The notes under the pieces are model-generated. The model saw only the letters and a program-made list of their open reading frames with translations, had not been told where the DNA came from and ran no database searches. Below are positions 1 to 6,797 of a DNA stretch of 14,035 nt, in pieces (the stretch's first letter is position 1; the number at the start of each line of letters is the position of its first letter). The position numbers and the translations under genes are program-made. The DNA is from Deltaproteobacteria bacterium (GTDB lineage: Bacteria > Desulfobacterota > UBA8473), in assembly GCA_030621455.1 (NCBI GenBank), contig JAUXHQ010000016.1, forward strand, positions 1-14,035. The letters run 5' to 3'.

Positions 1-233
1 CCTAGGACCCTCAGTGTGGCAATACTGGTGGTGAGTATGGCAGGTTGTGTATTGGTGGTTAACCCTATCTCCCCGCCTGGGTCTTCACAACATATCTTCT
101 TTATGTCGAGACCAAGGGAGTCATTCGCCTCTTCAAAAGTTTCCCTTGCAACAAGAAAGTTATCATAAAGCTCTTTCCCCATACCGACGTACTGGGAGCC
201 TTGCCCAGGAAAGACGAATACTGATTTAACCAT
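1..233 (-). CDS. fabD: Malonyl-CoA:ACP transacylase, N-terminal part (runs off the window)
   Basis: The first 77 codons are visible. FabD moves malonyl from coenzyme A to acyl carrier protein, supplying the extender unit for cytoplasmic fatty acid synthesis. The N-terminus reads MVKSVFVFPGQGSQYVGMG; FPGQGSQ is the signature at the start of this family, and the TQPA element expected near residue 65 is also present. The active-site GHSLGE serine would lie beyond the window edge, so it cannot be checked. The ATG at 231-233 is preceded by AGGA with a 7-base spacer and lies 9 bases after the etfA stop, so fabD is the downstream member of the same unit. Because the gene is cut, nothing can be said about its integrity. 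Confidence 0.93.
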   Translation of the reverse strand, partial: MVKSVFVFPGQGSQYVGMGKELYDNFLVARETFEEANDSLGLDIKKICCEDPGGEIGLTTNTQPAILTTSIATLRVL

Positions 234-242
234 AAACGAATC

Positions 243-1433
243 CTATCCTTTCCGATTTTTTAGTCTTTCAATCATTACGGGGATGACCTCAAACAGATCT
301 CCCACAAGCCCAAAACTGGCCACCTCAAAGATCGGGGCATCCTTATCCTTGTTTATGGCCACGATAACATCGGATGACTGCATTCCTACTAAGTGCTGCA
401 CTGCACCTGACATCCCGCACGCAATATACAACTTTGGGCAAACCGTCTTCCCGGTCTGCCCAACCTGGTGCGAGTATGGTATCCAACCGGCATCAACAGC
501 TGCTCTGGAGGCCCCTACGGCCCCGTCTAAGGTCCTCGCCAATTCTTCAATTAACCTGAAGTTCTTAGCTTCTTGAAGACCCCTGCCCCCGGAAACAATC
601 ACATCGGCCTCAGCTATGCTCACCAAGTCTCCAATCTCTTCCACTACATCGAGAACATTCGTGCGGAGGTTCTTTCCATGACCATCAAAACCCTTTGTAA
701 TTATCTCACCCTTCCTATTTGGATCATAAGAGGCCTTCTTCATCACCTTATGGCGGACGGTAGCCATTTGAGGACGCATGTCAGGGCAGATAATTGTCGC
801 CATTATATTTCCGCCAAACGCGGGACGGGTTTGGAGTAAGAGTCTCTTTTCACTGTCTATATCTAAACCAGTACAATCCGCCGTCAGGCCGGTTTCGAGC
901 CTGGCAGACACCTTGGGTATAAAAGACCTCCCAACAGCAGTGGCCCCGGATATAACAATCTCCGGCTTGTATTCCTTAATCAGATCAGTAAGGATATTAC
1001 TGTAAATCTCGTCATTAAAGTCCTTTAGCAGGGGGTCATCCACAAGATATATCTTGTCAGCACCGTATTGTATCAGCCCATTAGCCTTGCTTTCAATACT
1101 ATCGCCGAAAAGGACAGCAGAAAGGTTAACTCCCAGTTTGTCAGCCAGTATCCTCCCTTCACCCAAAAGCTCCAACACAACACTGGCTATCTTCCCATTT
1201 CTCTGCTCGGCATATACCCACACGCCCTTAAAGCCGTCGCCCTTAAACTCGGTTTTCTTAATATCCGACATCGAAATAGCGTCAAAATCGCAGACATCCA
1301 GACACGCACCGCAGAGATTACACGTCTCATCCACGTGAGCGATACCATCTTCGACAGTAATGGCCTTAAAAGGGCAGCTATCAATGCAAACTCCACACCC
1401 TGTGCACAACTCAATGTCGATTCTGACACTCAT
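243..1433 (-). CDS. etfA: Electron transfer flavoprotein alpha subunit with N-terminal 2x[4Fe-4S] ferredoxin domain
   Basis: The product is about 396 residues. Residues 1-55 form a ferredoxin-like domain with two CxxCxxCxxxC motifs (C10, C13, C16, C20 and C38, C41, C44, C48). The ETF alpha/beta domain follows. The FAD-binding domain is near residues 307-351, with GASRAAVDAGW, QVGQTGKTV and ACGMSGAVQH, all classical for EtfA. ETFs carry electrons between flavin dehydrogenases and other carriers. The ferredoxin-fused form is known from anaerobes such as the caffeyl-CoA reductase EtfA of Acetobacterium, where the clusters pass electrons to or from the flavins. Whether this pair bifurcates electrons cannot be decided by eye. 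I chose the ATG at 1431-1433 because AAAGG sits 6 bases upstream; an in-frame TTG at 1449-1451 would add six residues but lacks support. It lies 21 bases after etfB. Confidence 0.95.
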   Translation of the reverse strand: MSVRIDIELCTGCGVCIDSCPFKAITVEDGIAHVDETCNLCGACLDVCDFDAISMSDIKKTEFKGDGFKGVWVYAEQRNGKIASVVLELLGEGRILADKLGVNLSAVLFGDSIESKANGLIQYGADKIYLVDDPLLKDFNDEIYSNILTDLIKEYKPEIVISGATAVGRSFIPKVSARLETGLTADCTGLDIDSEKRLLLQTRPAFGGNIMATIICPDMRPQMATVRHKVMKKASYDPNRKGEIITKGFDGHGKNLRTNVLDVVEEIGDLVSIAEADVIVSGGRGLQEAKNFRLIEELARTLDGAVGASRAAVDAGWIPYSHQVGQTGKTVCPKLYIACGMSGAVQHLVGMQSSDVIVAINKDKDAPIFEVASFGLVGDLFEVIPVMIERLKNRKG

Positions 1434-1454
1434 AGTATACCTTTGACCCAAAAT

Positions 1455-2240
1455 TCATATAATCTTCATACCATCTAGTCTGCTGACTAATTGGTCAACC
1501 TGTCTTTCTACAGAACCTTCTAACATCTCTCTATTGCCATGTCGCTGTGGAGTAAAGATCTTTATTACTTGAGTTGCGGATCCCTTAAGCCCAACCTCTT
1601 CTTCGCTGATCCCAAGCTCACTAATCCCCCAGACAGGTATATCAACACTTTTAGCCTTCATCTTCCCTCTTAGAGAGGGCATCCTCGGCTCATTAATCTC
1701 TTTTACTACCGTTATCAAGGCCGGAAGGGTTACTTCCAAGACATCGTATCCGTCATCCATCATCCTCTCAACTACGAGAGTATGATTACTGATCTCCCTT
1801 ATCTTCCTGACAAAAGCAACATAGGGGATATCCAATCTCTCGGCAATACCAGGGCCCACCTGGGCAGTATCTCCGTCAATGGCCTGCTTGCCGCAGATAA
1901 TAAGACCGAATTCCCCAACCTTTTCGACACCTTTAGCCAACGTACGAGACGTAGCCAATGTGTCTGCTCCGGCAAAGGCGCGGTCACTCAATAATACAGC
2001 ACCATCAACACCGTAAGAGACAACCTCTCTCAATGCTTCATCTGCCTGAGGTGGCCCCATACTGAGGGCAATGACTTCCCCGCCCAATTTCTCTTTTATC
2101 CGCAACCCTTCCTCAACAGCGTACATGTCAAAGGGGTTAATAATACCCTTTGTACCTTCTCTTATTAGTGTGTTTGTATCCTTATTTATTTTAACGCCCG
2201 TTGTTTCCGGGACCTGTTTTACACATACGATGACGTTCAT
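1455..2240 (-). CDS. etfB: Electron transfer flavoprotein beta subunit
   Basis: This 261-residue protein is the normal family length and starts MNVIVCVKQVPETTGVKIN, the typical EtfB beginning. The nucleotide-binding stretch at residues 117-130 reads GKQAIDGDTAQVGP. That form is common in ETFs of anaerobes and differs from the mitochondrial form. Residues 35-50 (NPFDMYAVEEGLRIKE) and 85-101 are also conserved. EtfB forms the heterodimer with EtfA and binds AMP in canonical ETFs or a second FAD in bifurcating ones; which applies here needs alignment or modelling. The gene starts 20 bases after the acyl-CoA dehydrogenase stop and is followed by etfA, so the dehydrogenase and both ETF subunits are almost certainly made together. 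The ribosome binding site is weak (AGGG about 8 bases upstream). Confidence 0.95.
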   Translation of the reverse strand: MNVIVCVKQVPETTGVKINKDTNTLIREGTKGIINPFDMYAVEEGLRIKEKLGGEVIALSMGPPQADEALREVVSYGVDGAVLLSDRAFAGADTLATSRTLAKGVEKVGEFGLIICGKQAIDGDTAQVGPGIAERLDIPYVAFVRKIREISNHTLVVERMMDDGYDVLEVTLPALITVVKEINEPRMPSLRGKMKAKSVDIPVWGISELGISEEEVGLKGSATQVIKIFTPQRHGNREMLEGSVERQVDQLVSRLDGMKII

Positions 2241-2251
2241 AAAAGGAACCC

Positions 2252-2272
2252 TGTTATCTGTTATCTGTTATC
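2252..2272. repeat. Three tandem 7-bp units spanning the acyl-CoA dehydrogenase stop
   Basis: On the plus strand TGTTATC occurs three times in succession, followed by a T run. On the coding (minus) strand the array encodes the last residues (DNR) and the stop codon of the acyl-CoA dehydrogenase and fills part of the gap to etfB. Because the unit is 7 bases, slippage would shift the reading frame of the last few codons and change the spacing to etfB. Confidence 0.8.
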
Positions 2273-3427
2273 TTTTTTCCCTGCGTATTCTTTAATCAAT
2301 TCCTGGCCGATCACATTACGTTGAATCTGGTTAGTTCCTTCGTATATTTGGAGTATCTTTGCATCTCGCATCATTTTTTCCACTGGATAGTCTCGCATAT
2401 AACCATACCCACCCAAAACCTGCACCGCATCTACCGTAACCTTCATTGCAACATCGCTGGAAAAGACCTTGGACATGGCAGACACCTTCGAGATGTTCTT
2501 GGCACCGCTGTCAATAAACCTGCAGGCAGAATAGACAAGGGCCCTGGCAGCTTCTGTTTGAATCGCCATGTCAGCCAGCATATGCTGGACAGCCTGAAAA
2601 GAGATAATCGGTTTCCCGAACTGCTTCCTTTCTCGGGCATAGCTGACCGCCGTATCCAAGGCCCCCTGAGACAGCCCAATGGCTTGAGCCCCAATCCCCG
2701 GCCTTGTTCTGTCAAGAACCCTCATAGATACAATGAACCCTATCCCGGCCTTCCCTATCAGGTTATCCCTGGGCACACGACAATTTGAGAAGACCAACTC
2801 TGTCGTGGCCGATGCTCTGATACCCATCTTTTTTTCTTTTATTCCAAAGGTAAACCCAGGGGTTCCTTTTTCCACTATAAGAGCGCTCGCTCCTCGGCTT
2901 CCCCGTGACTTATCGGTCATAACTATCACTGTATAGATCTCTGCTTCGCCTCCACCAGTGATCCATTGCTTTGTCCCGTTTATGACATACTCATCTCCAT
3001 CCAATACGGCTGAAGTCTGGATCCCTGAAGCATCACTTCCTGCATTTGCCTCTGTCAGGCCAAAAGCCGCCAGTTTTCTTCCGCTGGCTATATCCGGCAG
3101 GTATCTCTTCTTCTGATCTTCGGAGCCGAATAGAAGTATCGGATATGCCCCCAAACCGGTGCCTGCAAAGCACACGGAGACGCCGATACACGCCCTGCTT
3201 ATCTCCTCCACAGCAAGACAATTCTCAAAAGTCCCTCCTCCAAGCCCCCCGTACTCTTCAGGATAGCATAACCCCATTAGATCCGAGCTTGCCAGAACCT
3301 TGATTATCTCCCACGGAAATTCCTCTTTCTCATCCAGTTCTGCCCTGGCAGGCATGATTTTTTCATCTGCGATCTGCCTGGACAGTTCTTTTATCATCTT
3401 TTGGTCTTCTGTTAAAAAATAGTCCAT
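2261..3427 (-). CDS. Acyl-CoA dehydrogenase (short-chain / butyryl-CoA-dehydrogenase-like)
   Basis: This 388-residue flavoprotein has the usual length and domain order of soluble acyl-CoA dehydrogenases: an N-terminal helical domain (about 1-120), a middle beta domain with the FAD/substrate signatures GLTEANAGSDASG and WITGGGEA, and a C-terminal helical domain with RKQFGKPI and QVLGGYGYMRDYP. The likely catalytic base is E363 in QIYEGTNQIQR. The reaction is alpha,beta-oxidation of an acyl-CoA, or the reverse, with electrons exchanged through the ETF encoded immediately downstream. The chain length and direction cannot be read from the sequence. The ATG at 3425-3427 is preceded by GGGGAG with a 6-base spacer. 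The gene lies between plsX (18 bases upstream) and etfB, inside a lipid-synthesis cluster, which is an unusual place for it. Confidence 0.93.
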   Translation of the reverse strand: MDYFLTEDQKMIKELSRQIADEKIMPARAELDEKEEFPWEIIKVLASSDLMGLCYPEEYGGLGGGTFENCLAVEEISRACIGVSVCFAGTGLGAYPILLFGSEDQKKRYLPDIASGRKLAAFGLTEANAGSDASGIQTSAVLDGDEYVINGTKQWITGGGEAEIYTVIVMTDKSRGSRGASALIVEKGTPGFTFGIKEKKMGIRASATTELVFSNCRVPRDNLIGKAGIGFIVSMRVLDRTRPGIGAQAIGLSQGALDTAVSYARERKQFGKPIISFQAVQHMLADMAIQTEAARALVYSACRFIDSGAKNISKVSAMSKVFSSDVAMKVTVDAVQVLGGYGYMRDYPVEKMMRDAKILQIYEGTNQIQRNVIGQELIKEYAGKKDNR

Positions 3428-3445
3428 AAAGAACTCCCCATATTT

Positions 3446-4558
3446 TTATTCTTCCTTCTCTGCTGACTTCACCATCTGTTTCTTCCATTTCTCTTCCGCG
3501 TGAGTAAACTTATGCCTAATCTGTTCCCAAATTTTCGCAGGATGCCCCTTAGTCAATTTTTGCACTTCCTGGTTCCTCTTAAGGTCCTCCAAGAGATGGG
3601 GGTTAACCCTGTTGGTAACGAAGCGAGTAGCCATCTGGATTCCGTTTTTGATAGCCTTGGCCGATGAATTACCGTGGCTAATTATTCCGACACCATCTAT
3701 CCCCAAAAGTGGGGCACCCCCATATTCGGAATAATCGAATCTCTCCTTCACATTGTTCAGTGACTTTCTGGCCAAAATATAAGCCAACTTTGAACGAAAA
3801 CCGTTACCCATTTCGGCCTTGAATAAATCACCTAAGGTCTCAACCAAACCTTCGCTTATCTTCAGAGTTATATTGCCTACAAATCCGTCACATATTATCA
3901 CATCAATACTTCCATCATAGACATACATACCCTCTACATAGCCGACGTAATTAATAAAACTGTTTTTCAGAATGGTATGAGCACTCCGGGTTAGGTCATT
4001 CCCTTTACTGTCTTCTTCCCCATTACTCAACAGGCCCACTCTTGGGTTCTCTTTACCCAAGACGTACCTGGCATAAACGTCTCCCATAATACCGAACTGC
4101 ATCAAATGAGAGGGTTTGCAAACCACATTGGCCCCGCCATCTAGTAGTACAGAAGCGCCTTTTAGTGTAGGTACAAGGGCAGCAATCGCCGGCCGATCCA
4201 CCCCTTCAAGCTTTTTCAGAACATAGATCCCCGTTGCAAGAACTGCACCGGAGTTGCCGGCGCTGACTACTGCCTGGGCTTCTCCACTCTTTACTAGCTC
4301 GAAGGCAACCCTTATGGAAGAGTCTTTTTTCTTTCTAAGCCCTTCAGAAGGAGATTCTCCCATTCCTATGACTTCAGAGGCATGTTTTGCCGTTATAGGT
4401 AACTTTTTAGTATCATGTTTGGCGAGTTCTTCCCGGATCAAGTCTTTCTGACCCACCAAGATAACATGGGTGTCAAACTCTCTGGCCGCCAAGACCGCCC
4501 CCTCTATAGTCACCCCGGGGGCGTAGTCACCGCCCATAGCATCTACTGCTATCTTCAT
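3446..4558 (-). CDS. plsX: Phosphate acyltransferase PlsX
   Basis: PlsX makes acyl-phosphate from acyl-ACP, the first committed step of the PlsX/PlsY route to phosphatidic acid, and works at the inner face of the membrane. The N-terminus MKIAVDAMGGDYAPG is diagnostic. Further conserved elements include SAGNSGAVLA, DGGANVVCKP, ICDGFVGNITLK and HGNSSAKAI. At about 370 residues it is somewhat longer than the usual 330-350 because of a lysine-rich charged C-terminal tail of roughly 40 residues. I chose the ATG at 4556-4558, which has AGGGAG upstream; an in-frame TTG at 4574-4576 overlaps the rpmF stop and would add six unconserved residues. It follows rpmF by 14 bases, as in many bacteria. Confidence 0.96.
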   Translation of the reverse strand: MKIAVDAMGGDYAPGVTIEGAVLAAREFDTHVILVGQKDLIREELAKHDTKKLPITAKHASEVIGMGESPSEGLRKKKDSSIRVAFELVKSGEAQAVVSAGNSGAVLATGIYVLKKLEGVDRPAIAALVPTLKGASVLLDGGANVVCKPSHLMQFGIMGDVYARYVLGKENPRVGLLSNGEEDSKGNDLTRSAHTILKNSFINYVGYVEGMYVYDGSIDVIICDGFVGNITLKISEGLVETLGDLFKAEMGNGFRSKLAYILARKSLNNVKERFDYSEYGGAPLLGIDGVGIISHGNSSAKAIKNGIQMATRFVTNRVNPHLLEDLKRNQEVQKLTKGHPAKIWEQIRHKFTHAEEKWKKQMVKSAEKEE

Positions 4559-4572
4559 GGAGCTCTCCCTGA

Positions 4573-4755
4573 TCAAACCTCCTTCACTTCCAATACTGTC
4601 TTACCTTTATACATGCCGCAATTAAGGCAAACACGGTGAGGGAGCTTGGGCTCGCTACACTGAGGACACAATGTCACATTGGGTGAGGACAGTTTCTGAT
4701 GGGTCCGACGTTTATTAGTTCTTGATTTAGAATGTCTTCTTTTTGGCAGTGCCAT
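4573..4755 (-). CDS. rpmF: 50S ribosomal protein L32
   Basis: This 60-residue protein begins [19 protein letters not shown], the standard L32 N-terminus, and carries a zinc-ribbon pair, CPQC at residues 30-33 and CLNC at 43-46. L32 is a small basic protein of the large ribosomal subunit. This is the cysteine-containing (zinc-binding) form. It lies between yceD and plsX, the widespread arrangement that ties ribosome production to phospholipid synthesis. The gene follows yceD after a gap of about 37 bases, with a GGAGA-type site ahead of the ATG. Confidence 0.97.
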   Translation of the reverse strand: MALPKRRHSKSRTNKRRTHQKLSSPNVTLCPQCSEPKLPHRVCLNCGMYKGKTVLEVKEV

Positions 4756-4792
4756 TGGGAAATCTCCTTCACAGCTTCTTTTCTAACATATG

Positions 4793-5392
4793 TTACTTCC
4801 CTCTTTCAACCTTAAAATCTCGGAGTTTCGAAAATCCGATATTAAGTACTTCATGCCCGGAGCATTCACATCTACCTTCATTCAGATTCTTTGCACATCG
4901 ATGACAGAGCCCTCGGCATAGATTGTGGCAGAGAGGTTTGAGTGGGACCGAAATGATAATCTGTTCAAGGATGAGCGGAGCAATGTCAATTTCATCCCCA
5001 AGATAAAACCCAAACTCCAAGTCCTCACTGCTCAGCCCTAAATCATCGTCGATATCGTCGTTGTCTGCCGGACAAAGCGTATATTTGAACCGAGAGTCAA
5101 GAGGATAATCAAATTCTTCTAAACATCTACTGCATTTCAATGTCAGTTCTGTGTTAATGACACCGTTAATAAAGATGTCTCTCTCTGACTTGGCAATTTT
5201 GAGATCAAGGGAGACCGGGGCAGACAAATTACCCTCTATCTTGTTATGACCTTGGGAAATACCGTTCAACCAATCCTTATTCAAGACCTCTTTCAGAGCT
5301 AAACCACTGCTGGTTATCTCCTCAATCTTCAATTTCAGGTCAACGACCTTTTTTGACTTTTGCCCGCGAGATAATGAACGCAACACATTCAT
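4793..5392 (-). CDS. yceD: YceD / DUF177 family protein (large-subunit rRNA accumulation protein)
   Basis: This 199-residue protein belongs to DUF177, which is linked in bacteria and plants to 23S rRNA accumulation and is nearly always encoded just before rpmF. The visible signature is a set of cysteines: CSRC in the middle, then LCHNLCRGLCHRC, the NLNEG element and CEC near the C-terminus, likely a metal site. A run of acidic residues (NDDIDDD) separates the halves, as usual for the family. The start is uncertain: ATG at 5390-5392 has AGGGA directly against it, too close for good initiation, while GTG at 5384-5386, two codons in, has the same AGGGA at a 6-base spacing and may be the real start. 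It is the first gene of the minus-strand unit. Confidence 0.88.
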   Translation of the reverse strand: MNVLRSLSRGQKSKKVVDLKLKIEEITSSGLALKEVLNKDWLNGISQGHNKIEGNLSAPVSLDLKIAKSERDIFINGVINTELTLKCSRCLEEFDYPLDSRFKYTLCPADNDDIDDDLGLSSEDLEFGFYLGDEIDIAPLILEQIIISVPLKPLCHNLCRGLCHRCAKNLNEGRCECSGHEVLNIGFSKLRDFKVERGK

Positions 5393-5456
5393 TCCCTGTA
5401 TCGATCCGAGAGTGAGATATTTTGCCCAATTAAACTCCTAAAAAATATCGAACTGT

Positions 5457-5665
5457 GCAGTTGGTTGGTCAGGCTTATCGCTTGCCGGCTGCTTGTTTTG
5501 TTTGCTTGTTATGAACTACACTCTTGCATAAGACTGTATGTGAAATAGAATGACTCGTCTCGTATGAATATTTTTATGTCGCCCGGGCCCTTACGTATAA
5601 CAAGCAAACAAAACAAGCAGCCGACGCTTAACTCAATGCTGTTCACTTATTCATCAGAGACACTT
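5457..5665. repeat. Dispersed palindromic repeat, copy A (split by an insertion)
   Basis: The right part, 5626-5665, aligns without gaps to 11720-11759 with 33 of 40 identical bases, including a shared AGAGACACTT. The left part (TGCAGTT followed by TTATCGCTT, ending at 5483) matches 11700-11723. In copy B these parts are contiguous; in copy A they are separated by the 141-bp element at 5484-5624. The repeat lies just upstream of yceD and so could overlap its promoter. Neither copy holds a recognisable gene. Confidence 0.7.
5484..5624. mobile_element. MITE-like element, 141 bp, perfect 27-bp inverted ends
   Basis: Positions 5486-5512 and 5597-5623 are exact reverse complements of one another over 27 bp (arms begin CGGCTGCTTGTTTTG). 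They flank an 84-bp AT-rich core with no open frame of note. The element is bordered by CGCTT on both sides (5479-5483 and 5625-5629), which fits a 5-bp target duplication. Removing the element and one CGCTT restores a sequence matching the related uninterrupted copy at 11700-11760. With no transposase of its own it would need one elsewhere in the genome. I do not recognise the family. Confidence 0.75.
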
Positions 5666-5956
5666 CAAGACATTGGGTTTGAGTAATTGCACAGGTTGAA
5701 AAATATTACAGTTATACGAATACTGAAGATCCAGATCGAGAGACTGTTGACCAGACGCACTTTGAACGTAGTCCCCCACAATATCTCTCACCTTCATAAA
5801 GCCACGGATTCGAGGACAAATACTTCAAAATCTCCATACGCCATCACAGACTAGGGAACCGTCCCTCAAGTCTCCAGTTCAGAAATGACCAATTTATCAA
5901 GGTCAAGGGATCGTGCTGAGGCGTATAGACATACCCCGCTTAACCAATCCTGAAGA
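5666..5956. other. Gene-free interval between repeats
   Basis: I see no coding region with a recognisable product here on either strand. The only structure is the hairpin at 5848-5873. The sequence may be decayed mobile DNA, as both flanks are mobile repeats, but no remnant could be identified. Confidence 0.5.
5848..5873. repeat. Short hairpin with GGGAACCGTCCC core
   Basis: AGACTAGGGA pairs with TCCCT plus AGTCT around an ACCG loop, with a two-base bulge. Small palindromes with a GGGAC-GGTTCCC type core are familiar from REP-like sequences linked to Y1 (RAYT) transposases, but no such transposase is visible here, so this is only a resemblance. No T run follows, so it is not an obvious terminator. 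Confidence 0.4.
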
Positions 5957-6312
5957 CTGACGCAGAGATTGTGGAAAAGTGCCATTTCCGGACGGAAACT
6001 CACTAGCTTAGGAGCCAACGTAGTAATTTCTCAAAAAGTCGGGGTGTGGGCCGCACAGCGAAACACCACTGAGTTTTTGAGAAGCTACTCAACGCATTTG
6101 AGTCTGAGGCAGAGATAGCCGGAATGCGGCCCCCTTTGGATGGGCATTAAGTGGCTGTTATTACTGTTTATATATTGCCAAACTTCCTCTCGTAGAAGAA
6201 AAAACGTAATAATATATGAACATTTCATTTTGTCAAGCAAATTCTCTCCACATACAGCAATTCTAACTAGTTTTCATCCAGAAATGGCACTTTTCCACAA
6301 TCTCTGTCTCAG
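5957..6312. mobile_element. Non-coding element, about 356 bp, with 50-bp imperfect inverted ends
   Basis: Positions 5957-6006 match the reverse complement of 6263-6312 at 42 of 50 bases, including an uninterrupted 26-bp run (left arm 5963-5988). AATCCT occurs just outside each end (5946-5951 and 6318-6323) and may be a 6-bp target duplication if the true ends lie about five bases further out. No transposase frame fits inside, so it is a MITE or a deleted insertion sequence. A further copy of the tip (CTGAGGCAGAGAT, 6104-6116) lies inside in the left-arm orientation, suggesting nested or rearranged copies. Confidence 0.7.
6022..6089. repeat. Long imperfect hairpin inside the 356-bp element
   Basis: AGTAATTTCTCAAAAA at 6022-6037 pairs with TTTTTGAGAAGCTACT at 6074-6089, and an inner GGTGT (6043-6047) faces ACACC (6063-6067). 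The loop is GC-rich. It may be a second small element nested in the first, or a structural part of it. Confidence 0.55.
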
Positions 6313-6797
6313 ATTTTAATCCTCCAAATAACTCGACAGAAGGCATGATTTAACGAGGCCTGTATAATATGTGAACGGCTAATCTCGAACCCTTGAGACA
6401 AACAGATAATACGCATAAGCTCTTCACTTCCAACTTCTGCCTTGTCATAGCCCCACATTCAAATTGTAGTTCAACTCTCTCAAAGGAGATAAGAGTGTGT
6501 GTCTGTACCTAAATTGTTTAACGCACGCCTGATCTAAGCAATGCAAGAATAATGCCACTACGTCATGCATGCAGGGGACACTTTTCGAAAACTAGATGAT
6601 CAAGTAAGAGTAAGAATATATATTATATATAACAAATAGGTCATTAAGTCAAATCCTTTGAAGAACAAAAGCCCTTGACAGTAAAAGGCTTGTATGTTAA
6701 TGAATAACGATTCAGAAATGAACATATGTGGCTCAGAACGTCACAAATTAATGATATATGGACACTGAGAGAAAAAACTGTATTTAGGGGGAAGCTT
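6313..6797. other. AT-rich leader region upstream of the carboxyltransferase gene
   Basis: These 485 bases contain no gene I can support. An AT-rich stretch at about 6617-6635 and the possible promoter at 6675-6703 suggest it serves as the upstream control region of the plus-strand genes. A 24-codon in-frame extension of the carboxyltransferase frame begins at 6726 but has no conserved content. Confidence 0.5.
6675..6703 (+). promoter_or_regulatory. Possible sigma-70 type promoter for the carboxyltransferase gene
   Basis: A perfect TTGACA box lies at 6675-6680. At 17 bases downstream the best -10 candidate is TAATGA, which is a poor match, so only the -35 half is convincing. It sits about 95 bases before the carboxyltransferase start in an otherwise gene-free AT-rich region. 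Confidence 0.25.

Noticed and set aside
1434-1451. TTG start adding six residues to EtfA
   Set aside because: The ATG at 1431-1433 has AAAGG at proper spacing and begins the ferredoxin domain naturally; the TTG contains that ribosome binding site within its coding extension.
4559-4576. TTG start adding six residues to PlsX and overlapping the rpmF stop
   Set aside because: The conserved PlsX N-terminus is MKIAVDAMGGD, starting at the ATG with AGGGAG upstream.
6333-6368. TATAAT at 6363-6368 as a plus-strand promoter
   Set aside because: The nearest -35-like box (TCGACA at 6333) is 24 bases away, too far, and no gene begins within 400 bases.
6726-6797. 24-codon in-frame N-terminal extension of the carboxyltransferase
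   Set aside because: Family members begin near the MGYVEDRI region, the ATG at 6798 has a good ribosome binding site, and the extension has no conserved content.
5393-6797. CRISPR array or tRNA genes in the long intergenic region
   Set aside because: The repeats are inverted pairs, not regularly spaced direct repeats, and no tRNA T-arm or acceptor pairing was found.
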